Source: Rugosibacter sp. (GTDB lineage: Bacteria > Pseudomonadota > Gammaproteobacteria > Burkholderiales > Rhodocyclaceae). Taken from it: DNA of 32,916 nt. The position numbers and the translations under genes are program-made. Each line of letters begins with the position of its first letter. Position 1 is the stretch's first letter. The notes below the pieces were generated by a model, which searched no databases, was not told where the DNA came from, and worked only from the letters and a program-made list of their open reading frames with translations. The DNA lies in assembly GCA_011620215.1 (NCBI GenBank), contig WOZP01000028.1, positions 1 through 32,916 of the forward strand, written 5' to 3'. Of this stretch, positions 19,206-29,225 are shown one piece after another.

Positions 19206-20257
19206 GGCAAATCATTGCGAATGTAAGTCCGGTGGAATGCAAACCAGGGTAATGCCAGATAAGGCCACAGCAAGGTAACGAAGTGCGTCAAGCCGTAAAA
19301 GTTGAGAAACTGGCCCGGATTCCAGGTGTTCTGTAAATTTTCAAGGTATGGGTTAACGGGCGCGAGATTGACCATCACGCTGGCGGTGAGCAAGGCGAGT
19401 GTCGCCAGCAGGCGCTGCCAGCTTGGCGGCAGTACCAGTGCCGCAAGCCACAATAAACCACCAGCCAATGACCCCATAAGCCCGCCAGGGGTGGCCCAGG
19501 CCAGTGCTGTTTGCGGATGCGTCATGAGTGCAAAGGCGAGCGATTTGGCCGCCAGGCCCACCGCAAGTAACAGCAAGGGGAAAAGTCGGCGTTGGTGATG
19601 CGGCGCGATAAGGCTTGCCATCAATAGCGTAGCGAGCAGACCGCTGGCAGCAATCAGACTTTCAATGCGTACAAAGCCGGCGGCGCTAAAGGGCTGTGTG
19701 TTGGGTAGTGGCAGGAGACTGCGCAAATCGCCAGCGCCAAACAGCAAGGTGGTTGGGTCGAGCTGAGTCAGCAGCCATAGCCCCAAAAAGACAAGTCCCA
19801 GCTCGACACTTTGCCCGTGATCGGGCCAATGGGTATGCCGCAAGTTGTCGATCAGCTGTCGGCGCCAGAGTGCACCTGGTAAGGCACCCAGCAACGCCCC
19901 GCACGCGTTTCCCGCGAGATCGAGATTGGAAGCCACGCGGCTGGGTAAATAGTTTTGCGTAAATTCCAGCACAAAACTCAATGCCGACGCGACGAGCACG
20001 GCTAGCCACAAGGCGTGTTTCGGCGCAACGCGAGGGCGCAGCGCCGTGGCAAGAAAAAATCCCAAGGGAATATAGGCCGCCACATTGATCAGCAGATCAA
20101 ACAGGGTGGTGTAACGTGGCCAACCGGCAAAGAAAAAATCAAAAGGGGATACACCATTGCTCTGCCAGCCGGTGAGCGGATACAGGCTGGCATAGACAAT
20201 CAGCACTGCGTACCCCAGGCTGAAATAAAGCAAGAGCGGTGTGTGGTTTTTATTCAC
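19202..20257 (-). CDS. VanZ-like family membrane protein
   Basis: LIVYASLYPLTGWQ…LINVAAYIPLGFFLATAL…FVLEFTQNYLPSRVASNLDLAGNACGALLG; GTG start at 20255-20257 preferred over the ORF-track start because the upstream part overlaps the symporter. Confidence 0.78.
   Translation of the reverse strand: MNKNHTPLLLYFSLGYAVLIVYASLYPLTGWQSNGVSPFDFFFAGWPRYTTLFDLLINVAAYIPLGFFLATALRPRVAPKHALWLAVLVASALSFVLEFTQNYLPSRVASNLDLAGNACGALLGALPGALWRRQLIDNLRHTHWPDHGQSVELGLVFLGLWLLTQLDPTTLLFGAGDLRSLLPLPNTQPFSAAGFVRIESLIAASGLLATLLMASLIAPHHQRRLFPLLLLAVGLAAKSLAFALMTHPQTALAWATPGGLMGSLAGGLLWLAALVLPPSWQRLLATLALLTASVMVNLAPVNPYLENLQNTWNPGQFLNFYGLTHFVTLLWPYLALPWFAFHRTYIRNDLP
19581..19606 (+). repeat. Dispersed repeat copy 4 (AAAAGTCGGCGTTGGTGATGCGGCGC), inside the VanZ gene
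   Basis: One mismatch in the core, otherwise consensus. Confidence 0.65.
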
Positions 20258-21761
20258 GCACGTTTTTCTGCGGGTGTATACCCGCCACATGATATGTTTG
20301 TGCGGCAGCATGATGCCCATGGCGTAATGCATCATGGATAGTGACATCATGGTGCATACGCTGCGGCAGCAATGAGCCGATAATCATGCCCAGGATGCTG
20401 GCAATCAAGCCTGCAAATTGGGCGGGGACCAAAGGATCTTCCGGCCCGAACATGAGTAGCGCCAGCCAGATGGCCAAGCCCAGAAAAATAGCCATTGCGG
20501 CCCCTTGGTTAGTGGCGCGCCGCCAGTAAATCCCGGCCACCATGGGAACAAACGCGGTCACCAGCGTTATCTGATATGCATTTTCGACCATTTTGAAAAT
20601 ACTGGCTTTGGAGTTCACTGCATACAGTGTCACCAGTAGCGTAAATGCCAGGGTGACAGCGCGCATGGCAAAGAGCAATTTGCGATCAGACAAGCCGCCA
20701 ACCAGCGGTTTGAGAATGTTTTCAGTGAATGTGACGGAGGGCGCGAGCAAGGTTGCCGAAGCGCAGCTTTTAATCGCCGACAGTAATGCCCCAAAAAACA
20801 TGATTTGTGCAATCAGCGGGGCTTTTTCCAGCACCAACCGGGGCAGGATCATTTGCGGATCGGTATTTACCAGTTCAGCAACCATTGCCGGGCTGATGAG
20901 TGTTGCGGAATAGGCAAGAAACATCGGCACAAAGGCGAATGCAAAGTACAGACTGCCGCCTAAGACGGCACCCCAGACAGCGATTTTTTCGGTGCGTGAA
21001 GATTGCACGCGCTGAAAGACATCCTGCTGTGGAATCGACCCGAACATCATGGTGACCCAGGCGGCAGTGAAGGCGAGAATTTCTTTTAAATCCAGCGTGG
21101 GCCAAAAGGTGAACATGCCGGCTTTGGCGGCATGATCGACCACCACGCCCACGCCACCCACCATGCTGCTGACCTCGCCGCCGATCCACAGCATGCCGAT
21201 GACGATAATGATCATTTGCAGGAAATCGGTTATCGCCACGGCCCACATGCCACCGAACAGGGTATAGACGAGGATGGTGGATGAGCCTATCCACATGCCG
21301 GCAACACGGCTGATTTCTCCCTCCGAGAGCACATTGAAAACCAGGCCCAGTGCCGTGATTTGCGCACCCACCCAACCCAGGTAGGAGATGACAATGGCCA
21401 AGGTGGTGGCTGTTTCGACCGTGCGGCCAAAGCGCTTGCGGTAAAAATCGCCCACGGTTAAGAGGTTCATGCGATAAAGCGGTGCGGCAAAAAACAGGCC
21501 GACCAGGATCAGGCACATCGAGGCACCAAACGGATCCGCCACAATCCCGTGCATTCCGTCCTTGAGAAAGGTTGCCGGAATACCAAGCACGGTTTCTGCG
21601 CCAAACCACGTGGCAAACACGGTGGCAGTCACCACATAAAACGGCAGATGGCGCCCCGCAATGGCAAAGTCACGCGCATTGTGTACCCGGGTGCCCGCAT
21701 ACAGGCCGATGCCGACTGAGATAATCCAATAAGCAATGACAAACCAGAACAATATGCTCAT
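20250..21761 (-). CDS. Sodium:solute symporter (SSS) family transporter
   Basis: Multi-TM; GAETVLGIPATFLKDGMHGIVADPFGA, TLFGGMWAVAITDFLQMIIIVIGM, GSIPQQDVFQRVQSSRTEK. Confidence 0.9.
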   Translation of the reverse strand: MSILFWFVIAYWIISVGIGLYAGTRVHNARDFAIAGRHLPFYVVTATVFATWFGAETVLGIPATFLKDGMHGIVADPFGASMCLILVGLFFAAPLYRMNLLTVGDFYRKRFGRTVETATTLAIVISYLGWVGAQITALGLVFNVLSEGEISRVAGMWIGSSTILVYTLFGGMWAVAITDFLQMIIIVIGMLWIGGEVSSMVGGVGVVVDHAAKAGMFTFWPTLDLKEILAFTAAWVTMMFGSIPQQDVFQRVQSSRTEKIAVWGAVLGGSLYFAFAFVPMFLAYSATLISPAMVAELVNTDPQMILPRLVLEKAPLIAQIMFFGALLSAIKSCASATLLAPSVTFTENILKPLVGGLSDRKLLFAMRAVTLAFTLLVTLYAVNSKASIFKMVENAYQITLVTAFVPMVAGIYWRRATNQGAAMAIFLGLAIWLALLMFGPEDPLVPAQFAGLIASILGMIIGSLLPQRMHHDVTIHDALRHGHHAAAQTYHVAGIHPQKNVRE

Positions 21762-21833
21762 CGACTTTTTGTTTCCTTAAGATAGTGATTTCATACGGGG
21801 TAATACAGGGTGCGTGTGTGATTCATGTACAGA

Positions 21834-23396
21834 TCATCCCGTACGCATAAGTAGTGCAACCAACATGGCACCTAAAAGTAGTGTGAGTAACGTGCTGATG
21901 AACAGTAGCCAGCGAGTTTGGGTGACTTGGGCGCGTAACTCGGCCAGCTCAGTGCGCACCTTGGCATGGTGATCCATGCTAAGTGCCTGGTGCGCTAGCC
22001 GGGGCAGTGCAGGTAACAGGGAAACCCAGGCGGGTGCTTCCCGTTTCAGTTGATTGCGCAGGCCACGCCAGCCAATCTGCTCGTTCATCCAGCGTTCGAG
22101 AAAAGGTTTGGCGGTTTTCCATAGATCGAGATCAGGGTCAAGCTGACGGCCAAGGCCCTCAATATTAAGTAGTGTTTTTTGCAGCAGCACTAGCTGAGGC
22201 TGTATTTCGACATTGAAGCGACGTGAGGTCTGAAACAGACGCAACAACACACGACCAAAAGAAATATCTTTCAAGGGGCGATCAAAGATAGGTTCGCAAA
22301 CGGCACGAATGGCTGACTCGAATTCATCGATTCGGGTTGTTTTGGGTGCCCAGCCTGATTCCACATGGACTTCAGCGACGCGTTTGTAATCACGTCGAAA
22401 GAATGCCAGGAAGTTTTGTGCCAAATAATTTTTGTCGGTATCGGTCAGCGTGCCCACAATGCCAAAGTCCAGTGCAATATAGCGACCTTTGGTTGTTCCA
22501 TCGATGGCAACAAAAATGTTGCCCGGATGCATGTCGGCATGAAAAAACCCATCGCGAAATACCTGCGTAAAGAAAATTTCAACGCCAGCCCGTGCCAGTT
22601 GTGGAATGTCCACGCCTGCTGTCCGTAATGCATCAGTCTGCGAAATCGGCAAGCCATGCATGCGCTCCATGACCATCACGTTTTGCGTGCACCAATCCCA
22701 ATAGACTTCAGGCACGATGAGCAATGGAGAGTCGGCAAAATTTCGCCGCAACTGCGAGCAATTTGCGGCCTCTCGCATCAGGTCCAGCTCGTCATGCAAA
22801 TACTTGTCGAACTCGGCCACGACTTCTTGCGGTTTGAGCCGACGCGCATCCGCCCAGAGTTTTTCTAGCCATATTGCCGCTATTTCGAGCAGTGCCATAT
22901 CGTGATCAATAATCTGTCGTATGCCTGGACGGAGTATTTTCACGGCCACTTCACGGCCATCGGGGAGCGTTGCGAAATGGACTTGAGCCACGGAAGCTGA
23001 AGCGACAGGTTCTGGGTTGAATGTCAAAAATACCTGATCCACGGGCTTGCCATAGGCGGCTTCGAGCTCACTGATTGCCAGCGCGGAAGCAAAGGGCGGC
23101 ACCTGATCTTGCAGCTTGGCAAGCTCATCGGCCAGATCGACAGGAATAAGATCGCGGCGAGTGGAGAGCATCTGGCCGAACTTGACGAAGATTGGGCCGA
23201 GTTCTTCCAGCGCCTCACGCAGCCTTTGGCCACGCGGTGCAGAAAGATCGCGCCAGAAGAGTAGCTTCTGTAGTGACCAGGCAATGCGCCCCCAGACACC
23301 AAAGACCTTTTCGTTGTCGAGGATCATGCGGTCCAGGCCGTACAGGTAGACCACGCAGGCGATACGAAAGAGGCGGAAGAGTCGAAGGATGTACAC
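21834..23396 (-). CDS. ubiB: ABC1/UbiB-family kinase-like protein for ubiquinone biosynthesis
   Basis: [58 protein letters not shown]; two C-terminal-type TM segments. Confidence 0.94.
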   Translation of the reverse strand: MYILRLFRLFRIACVVYLYGLDRMILDNEKVFGVWGRIAWSLQKLLFWRDLSAPRGQRLREALEELGPIFVKFGQMLSTRRDLIPVDLADELAKLQDQVPPFASALAISELEAAYGKPVDQVFLTFNPEPVASASVAQVHFATLPDGREVAVKILRPGIRQIIDHDMALLEIAAIWLEKLWADARRLKPQEVVAEFDKYLHDELDLMREAANCSQLRRNFADSPLLIVPEVYWDWCTQNVMVMERMHGLPISQTDALRTAGVDIPQLARAGVEIFFTQVFRDGFFHADMHPGNIFVAIDGTTKGRYIALDFGIVGTLTDTDKNYLAQNFLAFFRRDYKRVAEVHVESGWAPKTTRIDEFESAIRAVCEPIFDRPLKDISFGRVLLRLFQTSRRFNVEIQPQLVLLQKTLLNIEGLGRQLDPDLDLWKTAKPFLERWMNEQIGWRGLRNQLKREAPAWVSLLPALPRLAHQALSMDHHAKVRTELAELRAQVTQTRWLLFISTLLTLLLGAMLVALLMRTG

Positions 23397-23427
23397 GGCT
23401 AAGAGCAGGCGTTCAGGAAACGGGAAG

Positions 23428-23433
23428 TATAAT
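23428..23433 (+). promoter_or_regulatory. Candidate -10 element (TATAAT) of argS in the ubiB/argS divergent spacer
   Basis: Perfect TATAAT 35 bp upstream of the argS ATG; no good -35 hexamer seen. Confidence 0.3.
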
Positions 23434-23467
23434 TCAGCGCTTGTTCAATGCCTGTCTTGTATTTTCT

Positions 23468-25207
23468 ATGCCGTCCGCAACTTTACCGACCCTGCGTCAG
23501 CATCTCACCGATTTGTTACACACCGCGCTACGCTCTGTAGCGCCTGAGCAATGGGATGTCGATATTCTTCTTGAGCGTCCCAAGCAAGCGAGTCATGGTG
23601 ACTTTGCCAGCAGCCTGGCGCTGCAGTTGGCGCGTCGCCTGAAGATGAATCCGCGCCAGGTGGCTGAACGGTTGGTGCAGGCTTTACCCTCATCCCCTTT
23701 GGTGGAAAAAGCCGATATTGCCGGGGCAGGATTCATTAATTTCACACTCACGCCAGGCGCACGCACGGCGGTTGTGCCGACGATTTTTGCACAAGGGGCG
23801 AGTTTTGGTAGTACGCCTGCGAATGGTCGTCGGCTGCAAGTTGAATTCGTGTCGGCTAATCCCACTGGCCCCTTGCACGTCGGGCATGGTCGCGGCGCGG
23901 CTTATGGTGCCAGCCTTTCGTCGTTGCTGGCATTTGCCGGCTATGACGTGAGTCGTGAATATTATGTGAATGACGCAGGGCGGCAAATGGATATTCTGGC
24001 CGTCTCCACCTGGTTGCGCTATCTGGCGATTTATGGCGAGGCCATTCCGTTCCCGCCAAATGCATATCAGGGGGATTATGTGTTCGAGATGGCCGAACAG
24101 ATCAAGGCGGCGCAGGCCGACCAGCATGTTCGTCCGGCCGCAGCCGTCATGGCGAATGTGCCGGAAACGGATGATCTGGATGAGCGGCTGGATGCCTTCA
24201 TTGTGGCTGGCAAGCAGTTATTAGGCGAGGGGTGGCGCGCGATTCACCAGTATGTGCTCAATGAACAACTCACCGATTGCCGTGCGGATCTGGAAGAATT
24301 TGGTGTGCATTTTGACGTCTGGTTTTCTGAGTGCAGCCTTTATGATTCCGGTGAGGTAGCGCAAGTTGTCGACATGCTTGCTGCGAACAATCACACCTAT
24401 GAGCAGGACGGCGCGTTGTGGTTTCGCTCGATAGCATTTGGTGACGAGAAAGATCGCGTCGTACGTCGCGACAATGGCCTTTACACTTATTTTGCTTCCG
24501 ATATCGCCTACCACCTGAACAAGTTTGCACGGGGTTTTGACAAGCTGATTGATGTCTGGGGTGCAGACCATCACGGCTACATCGCGCGGGTTAAAGGCGC
24601 GCTGACCGCAACGGGTGCGGATGCCAGTCGTCTGGATGTCGCTCTGGTGCAGTTTGTGAGTTTGTTTCGCAATGGCGAAAAGGCTTCCATGTCCACCCGC
24701 TCCGGCGAATATGTCACGCTGCGCCAGTTGCGTAGCGAGGTGGGTAATGACGCCTGTCGCTTTTTTTATATGTTACGTAAGTGCGACCAGGCACTGGACT
24801 TTGATCTGGATCTGGCCAAAAGCCAGAGCAACGACAACCCGGTGTATTACGTGCAATATGCGCATGCCCGTATTTGCTCGGTTTTGGCCCAGTGGACAGG
24901 TAATGTGGCACCGTTGGCAACGGCGGACTTAAGCCCGCTGACGCATGAACGTGAAATTGCCTTATGCCAGCGCTTGGCTGAGTTTCCTGAATTGATTCAA
25001 AGCGCGGCACGTGATTACGCGCCGCATTCTCTGGCGTTTTATCTCAAAGATCTGGCGGCTGATTTTCACGGCTGGTATAACGCCGAACGCGTGCTTGTCG
25101 ATGATGAGCTCACGCGTAATGCACGGCTGGCCCTCGCGCTGGCTACGCGGCAGGTGTTGCAAAACGGCTTGTCGCTCCTGGGTGTTTCGCAACCTGAAAG
25201 TATGTAA
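23468..25207 (+). CDS. argS: Arginyl-tRNA synthetase
   Basis: VEFVSANPTGPLHVGHGRGAAYGASL; DVWGADHHGYIARVKGAL; start MPSATLPTLRQHL at 23468. Confidence 0.96.
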   Translation: MPSATLPTLRQHLTDLLHTALRSVAPEQWDVDILLERPKQASHGDFASSLALQLARRLKMNPRQVAERLVQALPSSPLVEKADIAGAGFINFTLTPGARTAVVPTIFAQGASFGSTPANGRRLQVEFVSANPTGPLHVGHGRGAAYGASLSSLLAFAGYDVSREYYVNDAGRQMDILAVSTWLRYLAIYGEAIPFPPNAYQGDYVFEMAEQIKAAQADQHVRPAAAVMANVPETDDLDERLDAFIVAGKQLLGEGWRAIHQYVLNEQLTDCRADLEEFGVHFDVWFSECSLYDSGEVAQVVDMLAANNHTYEQDGALWFRSIAFGDEKDRVVRRDNGLYTYFASDIAYHLNKFARGFDKLIDVWGADHHGYIARVKGALTATGADASRLDVALVQFVSLFRNGEKASMSTRSGEYVTLRQLRSEVGNDACRFFYMLRKCDQALDFDLDLAKSQSNDNPVYYVQYAHARICSVLAQWTGNVAPLATADLSPLTHEREIALCQRLAEFPELIQSAARDYAPHSLAFYLKDLAADFHGWYNAERVLVDDELTRNARLALALATRQVLQNGLSLLGVSQPESM

Positions 25208-25210
25208 CCT

Positions 25211-25825
25211 ATGAAAAACAATACCAACGGTATCCGCAATACCTCCGCTAAAAAAAGTCGCGGGAGCACCCTGACAGGTATCTTTATCGGCTTGGTTATT
25301 GGCTTGGTGGTGGCGTTTATTCTGGTCTGGGTGTTTAACCACACGCCCCTGCCATTTCGAAATCAGGAAACTTCTGCGCCGACAGCAGAGAGCGGCGCGC
25401 TCCCCTCAACGCTTCCTTTGCCAGGCAAGCCAGGTGATAAGCCGCGTGAAAAACAGAAGCTTGAGTTTTACGACATTCTTGAAGGCAAGCCCACGACTAA
25501 TGCTGCGCCCTCGCTGGCAAATACGCCGGGCAATGCCGTCGGCGAAGCCCCGCCGGAAGCCCCCAGCGAAGCAAAACCCGTGGATGTTTTTTTCTTGCAA
25601 GTGGGCGCCTTTAAAAATACGGAAGACGTGGACAACCTGAAAGCCAAGCTTGCTTTGCAAGGATATGACGCCAGCGTGCAAGAAATCACGATTGCGAATA
25701 AAGGCGTGATGCAGCGCGTGCGTGTTGGCCCTTTCAGCAGCCTGGCAGAAATGAATCGCGCGCGGACCGCTTTGGTTCAGGGCGGTATCCAAACCACGGT
25801 CGTCAAGCAAACTGCTGAGCAGTGA
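25211..25825 (+). CDS. SPOR-domain cell-envelope protein with one N-terminal TM segment
   Basis: TM GIFIGLVIGLVVAFILVWVF; Pro/Ala linker; C-terminal FFLQVGAFKNTEDVDNLKAKLALQGYDASVQ…RVRVGPFSSLAEMNRARTAL. Confidence 0.9.
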   Translation: MKNNTNGIRNTSAKKSRGSTLTGIFIGLVIGLVVAFILVWVFNHTPLPFRNQETSAPTAESGALPSTLPLPGKPGDKPREKQKLEFYDILEGKPTTNAAPSLANTPGNAVGEAPPEAPSEAKPVDVFFLQVGAFKNTEDVDNLKAKLALQGYDASVQEITIANKGVMQRVRVGPFSSLAEMNRARTALVQGGIQTTVVKQTAEQ

Positions 25826-25854
25826 CATAGCAGTGAAATTATTTGCGCAACTTG

Positions 25855-25867
25855 TCCGCTAAGCGGA
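25855..25867 (+). terminator. Weak hairpin (TCCGC-TAA-GCGGA) after the SPOR gene; possible attenuator or terminator
   Basis: 5-bp perfect stem in the 58-bp gap before the SDR gene; the following T-run is interrupted (TTTCGATT). Confidence 0.25.
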
Positions 25868-25883
25868 TTTCGATTCATTATTT

Positions 25884-26660
25884 ATGCGGCTCAGCGCCGT
25901 GCGCATTTTTCTCACCGGCGCATCCAGTGGTATTGGCGCAGCTTTGGCGCATCACTATGCGGCCGCCGGCGCCACCCTAGGGCTGGCGGCGCGTCACCAG
26001 CGCCGACTTTCTGATCTGGCGGCCGAGCTGCCCGGCGTGCATGCCACTTACTCGTTGGATGTGGTCGATGCACCCGCGTTACACGCGGCGGCGACAGATT
26101 TCATCGCGCAGTTTGGCTGTCCGGATATCGTGATTGCCAATGCGGGTATTTCCGTGGGCACGCTTACCAGCGAGGTGGAGGATCTGCCCGGTTTTCGTCG
26201 CGTATTTGAAACCAACGTGCTCGGCATGGTGCATACCTTCGCCCCGTTTATCCAGGCCATGCAAGTGCGTGGTAGCGGCACCCTGGTCGGCATTGCCTCG
26301 GTAGCAGGCATACGTGGCCTGCCCGGAGCGGGTGCCTACTCCGCTTCCAAAGCCGCTGTCATCGCTTATCTTGAAGCCTTGCGGATTGAATTGCGGGGCA
26401 GTGGCATTCAGGTTGTCACGCTTTTGCCCGGGTATGTCGCCACGCCGATGACAGCAAAAAATCCCTACCCCATGCCATTTTTGCTCCCTGCCGATGTCGC
26501 GGCTCGTCGTTTTGCGCGCGCCATTTCGCGTGGCACGAGCTATAGCGTGATTCCCTGGCAGATGGGCTGGGTGGCCAAGTTTTTGCGGTGGTTGCCTAAC
26601 CCGCTGTTCGATGCGATTTTTGCCCGTGCGGGCAGAAAGCCGCGTGGCCTGGATTTGTAA
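25884..26660 (+). CDS. SDR-family NAD(P)-dependent oxidoreductase
   Basis: FLTGASSGIGAALAHHYA, IVIANAGISVG, GAYSASKAAVIAYLEALRIEL. Confidence 0.92.
   Translation: MRLSAVRIFLTGASSGIGAALAHHYAAAGATLGLAARHQRRLSDLAAELPGVHATYSLDVVDAPALHAAATDFIAQFGCPDIVIANAGISVGTLTSEVEDLPGFRRVFETNVLGMVHTFAPFIQAMQVRGSGTLVGIASVAGIRGLPGAGAYSASKAAVIAYLEALRIELRGSGIQVVTLLPGYVATPMTAKNPYPMPFLLPADVAARRFARAISRGTSYSVIPWQMGWVAKFLRWLPNPLFDAIFARAGRKPRGLDL
25986..26011 (-). repeat. Dispersed repeat copy 6 (minus strand GAAAGTCGGCGCTGGTGACGCGCCGC), inside the SDR gene
   Basis: Plus-strand gcggcgcgtcaccagcgccgactttc. Confidence 0.65.
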
Positions 26661-26663
26661 ATC

Positions 26664-27455
26664 ATGGGTTTGGTCGATGCGCTGGGTCGTGAACATCGCC
26701 CGTTTAACGGCACGCCACGCATCATTTGCCTGGTGCCCAGCCTGACCGAATTGATTTGCGATTTAGGTCTGGCTGATGCGCTAGTCGGCCGTACCGGATT
26801 TTGTGTACATCCCAAAGAAAGACTGCGCAGTGTGCAGAAAATCGGCGGTACCAAAGACGTCAACATTGACGCTGCGCGCGCCCTCACGCCTACTCATCTG
26901 ATTGCCGATATTGACGAAAATCGCCGTGAGCAGGTGGAAGCGATGATGGCCTTCGTGCCGCATGTGGTGGTTGTTCATCCGCGCATCGTGGAAGACAATC
27001 TGAGCCTGTATGCGCTGCTGGGTGGAATATTTCGCCGTATTGCCAGCGCCGAGAAATTGCGCGATGAATTTCAATTGGCACACGCAGCGCTAACCAAAGT
27101 GGCTAAAAATTATCCGCGCGAAGCCGTGCTGTATCCCATCTGGCGCGAGCCGTGGATGACGGTGCGCCGCGACACTTACATTGCTTCGATGCTCAAAGCC
27201 GCTGGCTGGGATACGTTGCCGGTGGAGGCGCTAGCGCGCTATCCGGAATTTACATGGGATGCTTCGTGGATGGCTTCCATCGACCGTATCCTGCTGCCCT
27301 CCGAACCTTTTACTTTTACTGAAAAACATGTCGCGGAAGTGGGTGCTTTGAGTAACAAACCGGTACAACGCATCGATGGCGAAATGGTTTCCTGGTACGG
27401 CAGCCGCGCTATTCTTGGCTTGCGCTATTTGGCAGAATTGCGTGCGCATGAATGA
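26664..27455 (+). CDS. Cobalamin-binding (BtuF-like) / helical-backbone metal receptor protein without signal peptide
   Basis: PRIICLVPSLTELICDLGLADALVGRTGFCVHPKERLRSVQKIGGTKDVNIDAARALTPTHLIADIDENR. Confidence 0.82.
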   Translation: MGLVDALGREHRPFNGTPRIICLVPSLTELICDLGLADALVGRTGFCVHPKERLRSVQKIGGTKDVNIDAARALTPTHLIADIDENRREQVEAMMAFVPHVVVVHPRIVEDNLSLYALLGGIFRRIASAEKLRDEFQLAHAALTKVAKNYPREAVLYPIWREPWMTVRRDTYIASMLKAAGWDTLPVEALARYPEFTWDASWMASIDRILLPSEPFTFTEKHVAEVGALSNKPVQRIDGEMVSWYGSRAILGLRYLAELRAHE

Positions 27456-27503
27456 GGTGATGGAAGTAGTATTCTTTCTTAGCGCATTGATTATTCTCTC
27501 GCC

Positions 27504-29171
27504 ATGATTGCCTTAATTGAAGCCCAGCGTGCCGGGTTGTTTTCTGCCAAACATCTCGTCAACAACCTGATTGCCGGTGTGATCGTCGGCGTGGTTGCGC
27601 TGCCATTGGCCATGGCGTTTGCCATTGCATCGGGTGCCAAGCCTGAGCAAGGCATTTATACGGCGATTGTTGCTGGATTTTTAACCTCCGTTTTTGGTGG
27701 CACGCGCCTGCAAATTTCCGGCCCCACCGGTGCTTTCATCGTCATTCTTTCCGGCATCACGGCGAAATATGGCATCACGGGTTTGCAGATTGCTTCATTA
27801 ATGGCAGGCGTCATGCTTTGCGCCATGGGCTTTGCGCGCTTGGGCTCCGTCATCAAATACATCCCTGATCCGGTCATCATCGGCTTCACGGCGGGGATCG
27901 GCATCATCATCTGGGTTGGGCAATGGCGTGATTTTTTTGGGTTGACCGTCACGGGGGGAAGTGAGCATTTTCACGAAAAGCTGGAGCAGCTGATTCTGGC
28001 GCTGCCTTCTGCTCATCTTGCAACGACAGGTCTTTCCCTGTTGAGCTTGATCCTCCTGGTATTCGGCCCGCACCTGCTGCGCAGGGTTCCTGCGCCGCTG
28101 GTGGCGTTGGTGGTGGCTACCTTGTTACAGGGCATATTCAAATTCGAGGGTGTGGCGACCATCGGCAGCGCTTTTGGCGGTATTCCGCAAGGCCTGCCCA
28201 CCTTTCAGCTGATACCCATGTCGTTTACCGACATCGTTAGCCTGATTGGCCCGGCGTTCACGATTGCCTTGCTCGGGGCAATTGAATCGCTCCTCTCGGC
28301 GGTAGTTGCTGACGGCATGGCCGGTACGCGGCATGACTCAAACCAGGAGCTTATCGGACAAGGCATTGCCAATATTTTTTCGCCCTTGTTCGGCGGCTTT
28401 GCTGCCACAGGCGCGATAGCGCGCACGGCCACCAATATTCGCAACGGTGCCAGCAGCCCGCTGGCCGGGATCACGCACGTTATTTTTCTGATCCTCACTG
28501 TTGTACTGCTAGCACCGCTGGCTGCCTATATTCCGCTGTGTGTGCTGGCGGCTATTCTGTTTGTTGTTGCTTACAACATGAGTGATGTGCCCCATTTTTT
28601 CCATCTTGCGCGTACTGCACCGCGTGCCGATGTTGCCATTCTGTTAATCACATTCGTCTTGACGGTATTTGCCGATCTCGTGATTGCTGTCAATGTTGGC
28701 GTCGTACTTGCCTCGCTACTGTTCATGCGGCGCATGGCGCATGCGGTTCAGGTGGTCGAAGATACTGACAATACAGCGGGTGAGAAGTTGCCCGCTTTAC
28801 CACTGCGGACGCTGGTGTACCGGATCGATGGCCCTTTCTTTTTTGGCGCGGCTGAAAAACTCGAGCACACGCTAAAAACCATTCAATCGCCTATGGCGCA
28901 AGTAGTATTGCGCCTAGCGCAAGTGCCTTTCATCGACGCGACGGGTTTGCAGGCGTTGAGTGAAATGGTGGATAGTTTTCATCGTCACGATACCCGGCTG
29001 ATTTTTTGTGAGGTGCGCCCCAATGTGCTGGAAAAATTGACGCGCGCGGGCATTTTGCAAAAAGTGGGCGAAGGCAATGTCTTCGCCACGTTGCAGGATT
29101 TCGTTAAGAGTTGCCAGCAGGATGAAGCTGCATCGGCTGAGAGTAACGAAATGTACCGAAGTCATCACTGA
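27504..29171 (+). CDS. SulP-family anion transporter with C-terminal STAS domain
   Basis: LIAGVIVGVVALPLAMAFAIASGAKPEQGIYTAIVAGFLTSVFGGTRLQISGPTGAF; GMAGTRHDSNQELIGQGIANI; STAS VVLRLAQVPFIDATGLQALSEM. Confidence 0.94.
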   Translation: MIALIEAQRAGLFSAKHLVNNLIAGVIVGVVALPLAMAFAIASGAKPEQGIYTAIVAGFLTSVFGGTRLQISGPTGAFIVILSGITAKYGITGLQIASLMAGVMLCAMGFARLGSVIKYIPDPVIIGFTAGIGIIIWVGQWRDFFGLTVTGGSEHFHEKLEQLILALPSAHLATTGLSLLSLILLVFGPHLLRRVPAPLVALVVATLLQGIFKFEGVATIGSAFGGIPQGLPTFQLIPMSFTDIVSLIGPAFTIALLGAIESLLSAVVADGMAGTRHDSNQELIGQGIANIFSPLFGGFAATGAIARTATNIRNGASSPLAGITHVIFLILTVVLLAPLAAYIPLCVLAAILFVVAYNMSDVPHFFHLARTAPRADVAILLITFVLTVFADLVIAVNVGVVLASLLFMRRMAHAVQVVEDTDNTAGEKLPALPLRTLVYRIDGPFFFGAAEKLEHTLKTIQSPMAQVVLRLAQVPFIDATGLQALSEMVDSFHRHDTRLIFCEVRPNVLEKLTRAGILQKVGEGNVFATLQDFVKSCQQDEAASAESNEMYRSHH

Positions 29172-29207
29172 TAGTGCCGCGCTGTATCAGCAGCGCCAGT
29201 GCTGTGT

Positions 29208-29225
29208 TTTCCTTCGGAAATTTTT
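29208..29225 (+). terminator. Candidate terminator downstream of the SulP gene
   Basis: TTTCC-TTC-GGAAA followed by TTTTT, just downstream of a GCGCTG-TATCAG-CAGCGC hairpin (29179-29196). Confidence 0.4.

Noticed and set aside
20875-21609. 244-aa minus-strand ORF
   Set aside because: Alternative frame within the sodium:solute symporter; Arg/His-rich frame-shifted translation.
27572-27605. Partial resemblance of GTCGGCGTGGTTGCGCTGCC in sulP to the dispersed word
   Set aside because: Matches only the GTCGGCG core with an unrelated right arm; best explained by the conserved SulP peptide VGVVALPLAMAF.
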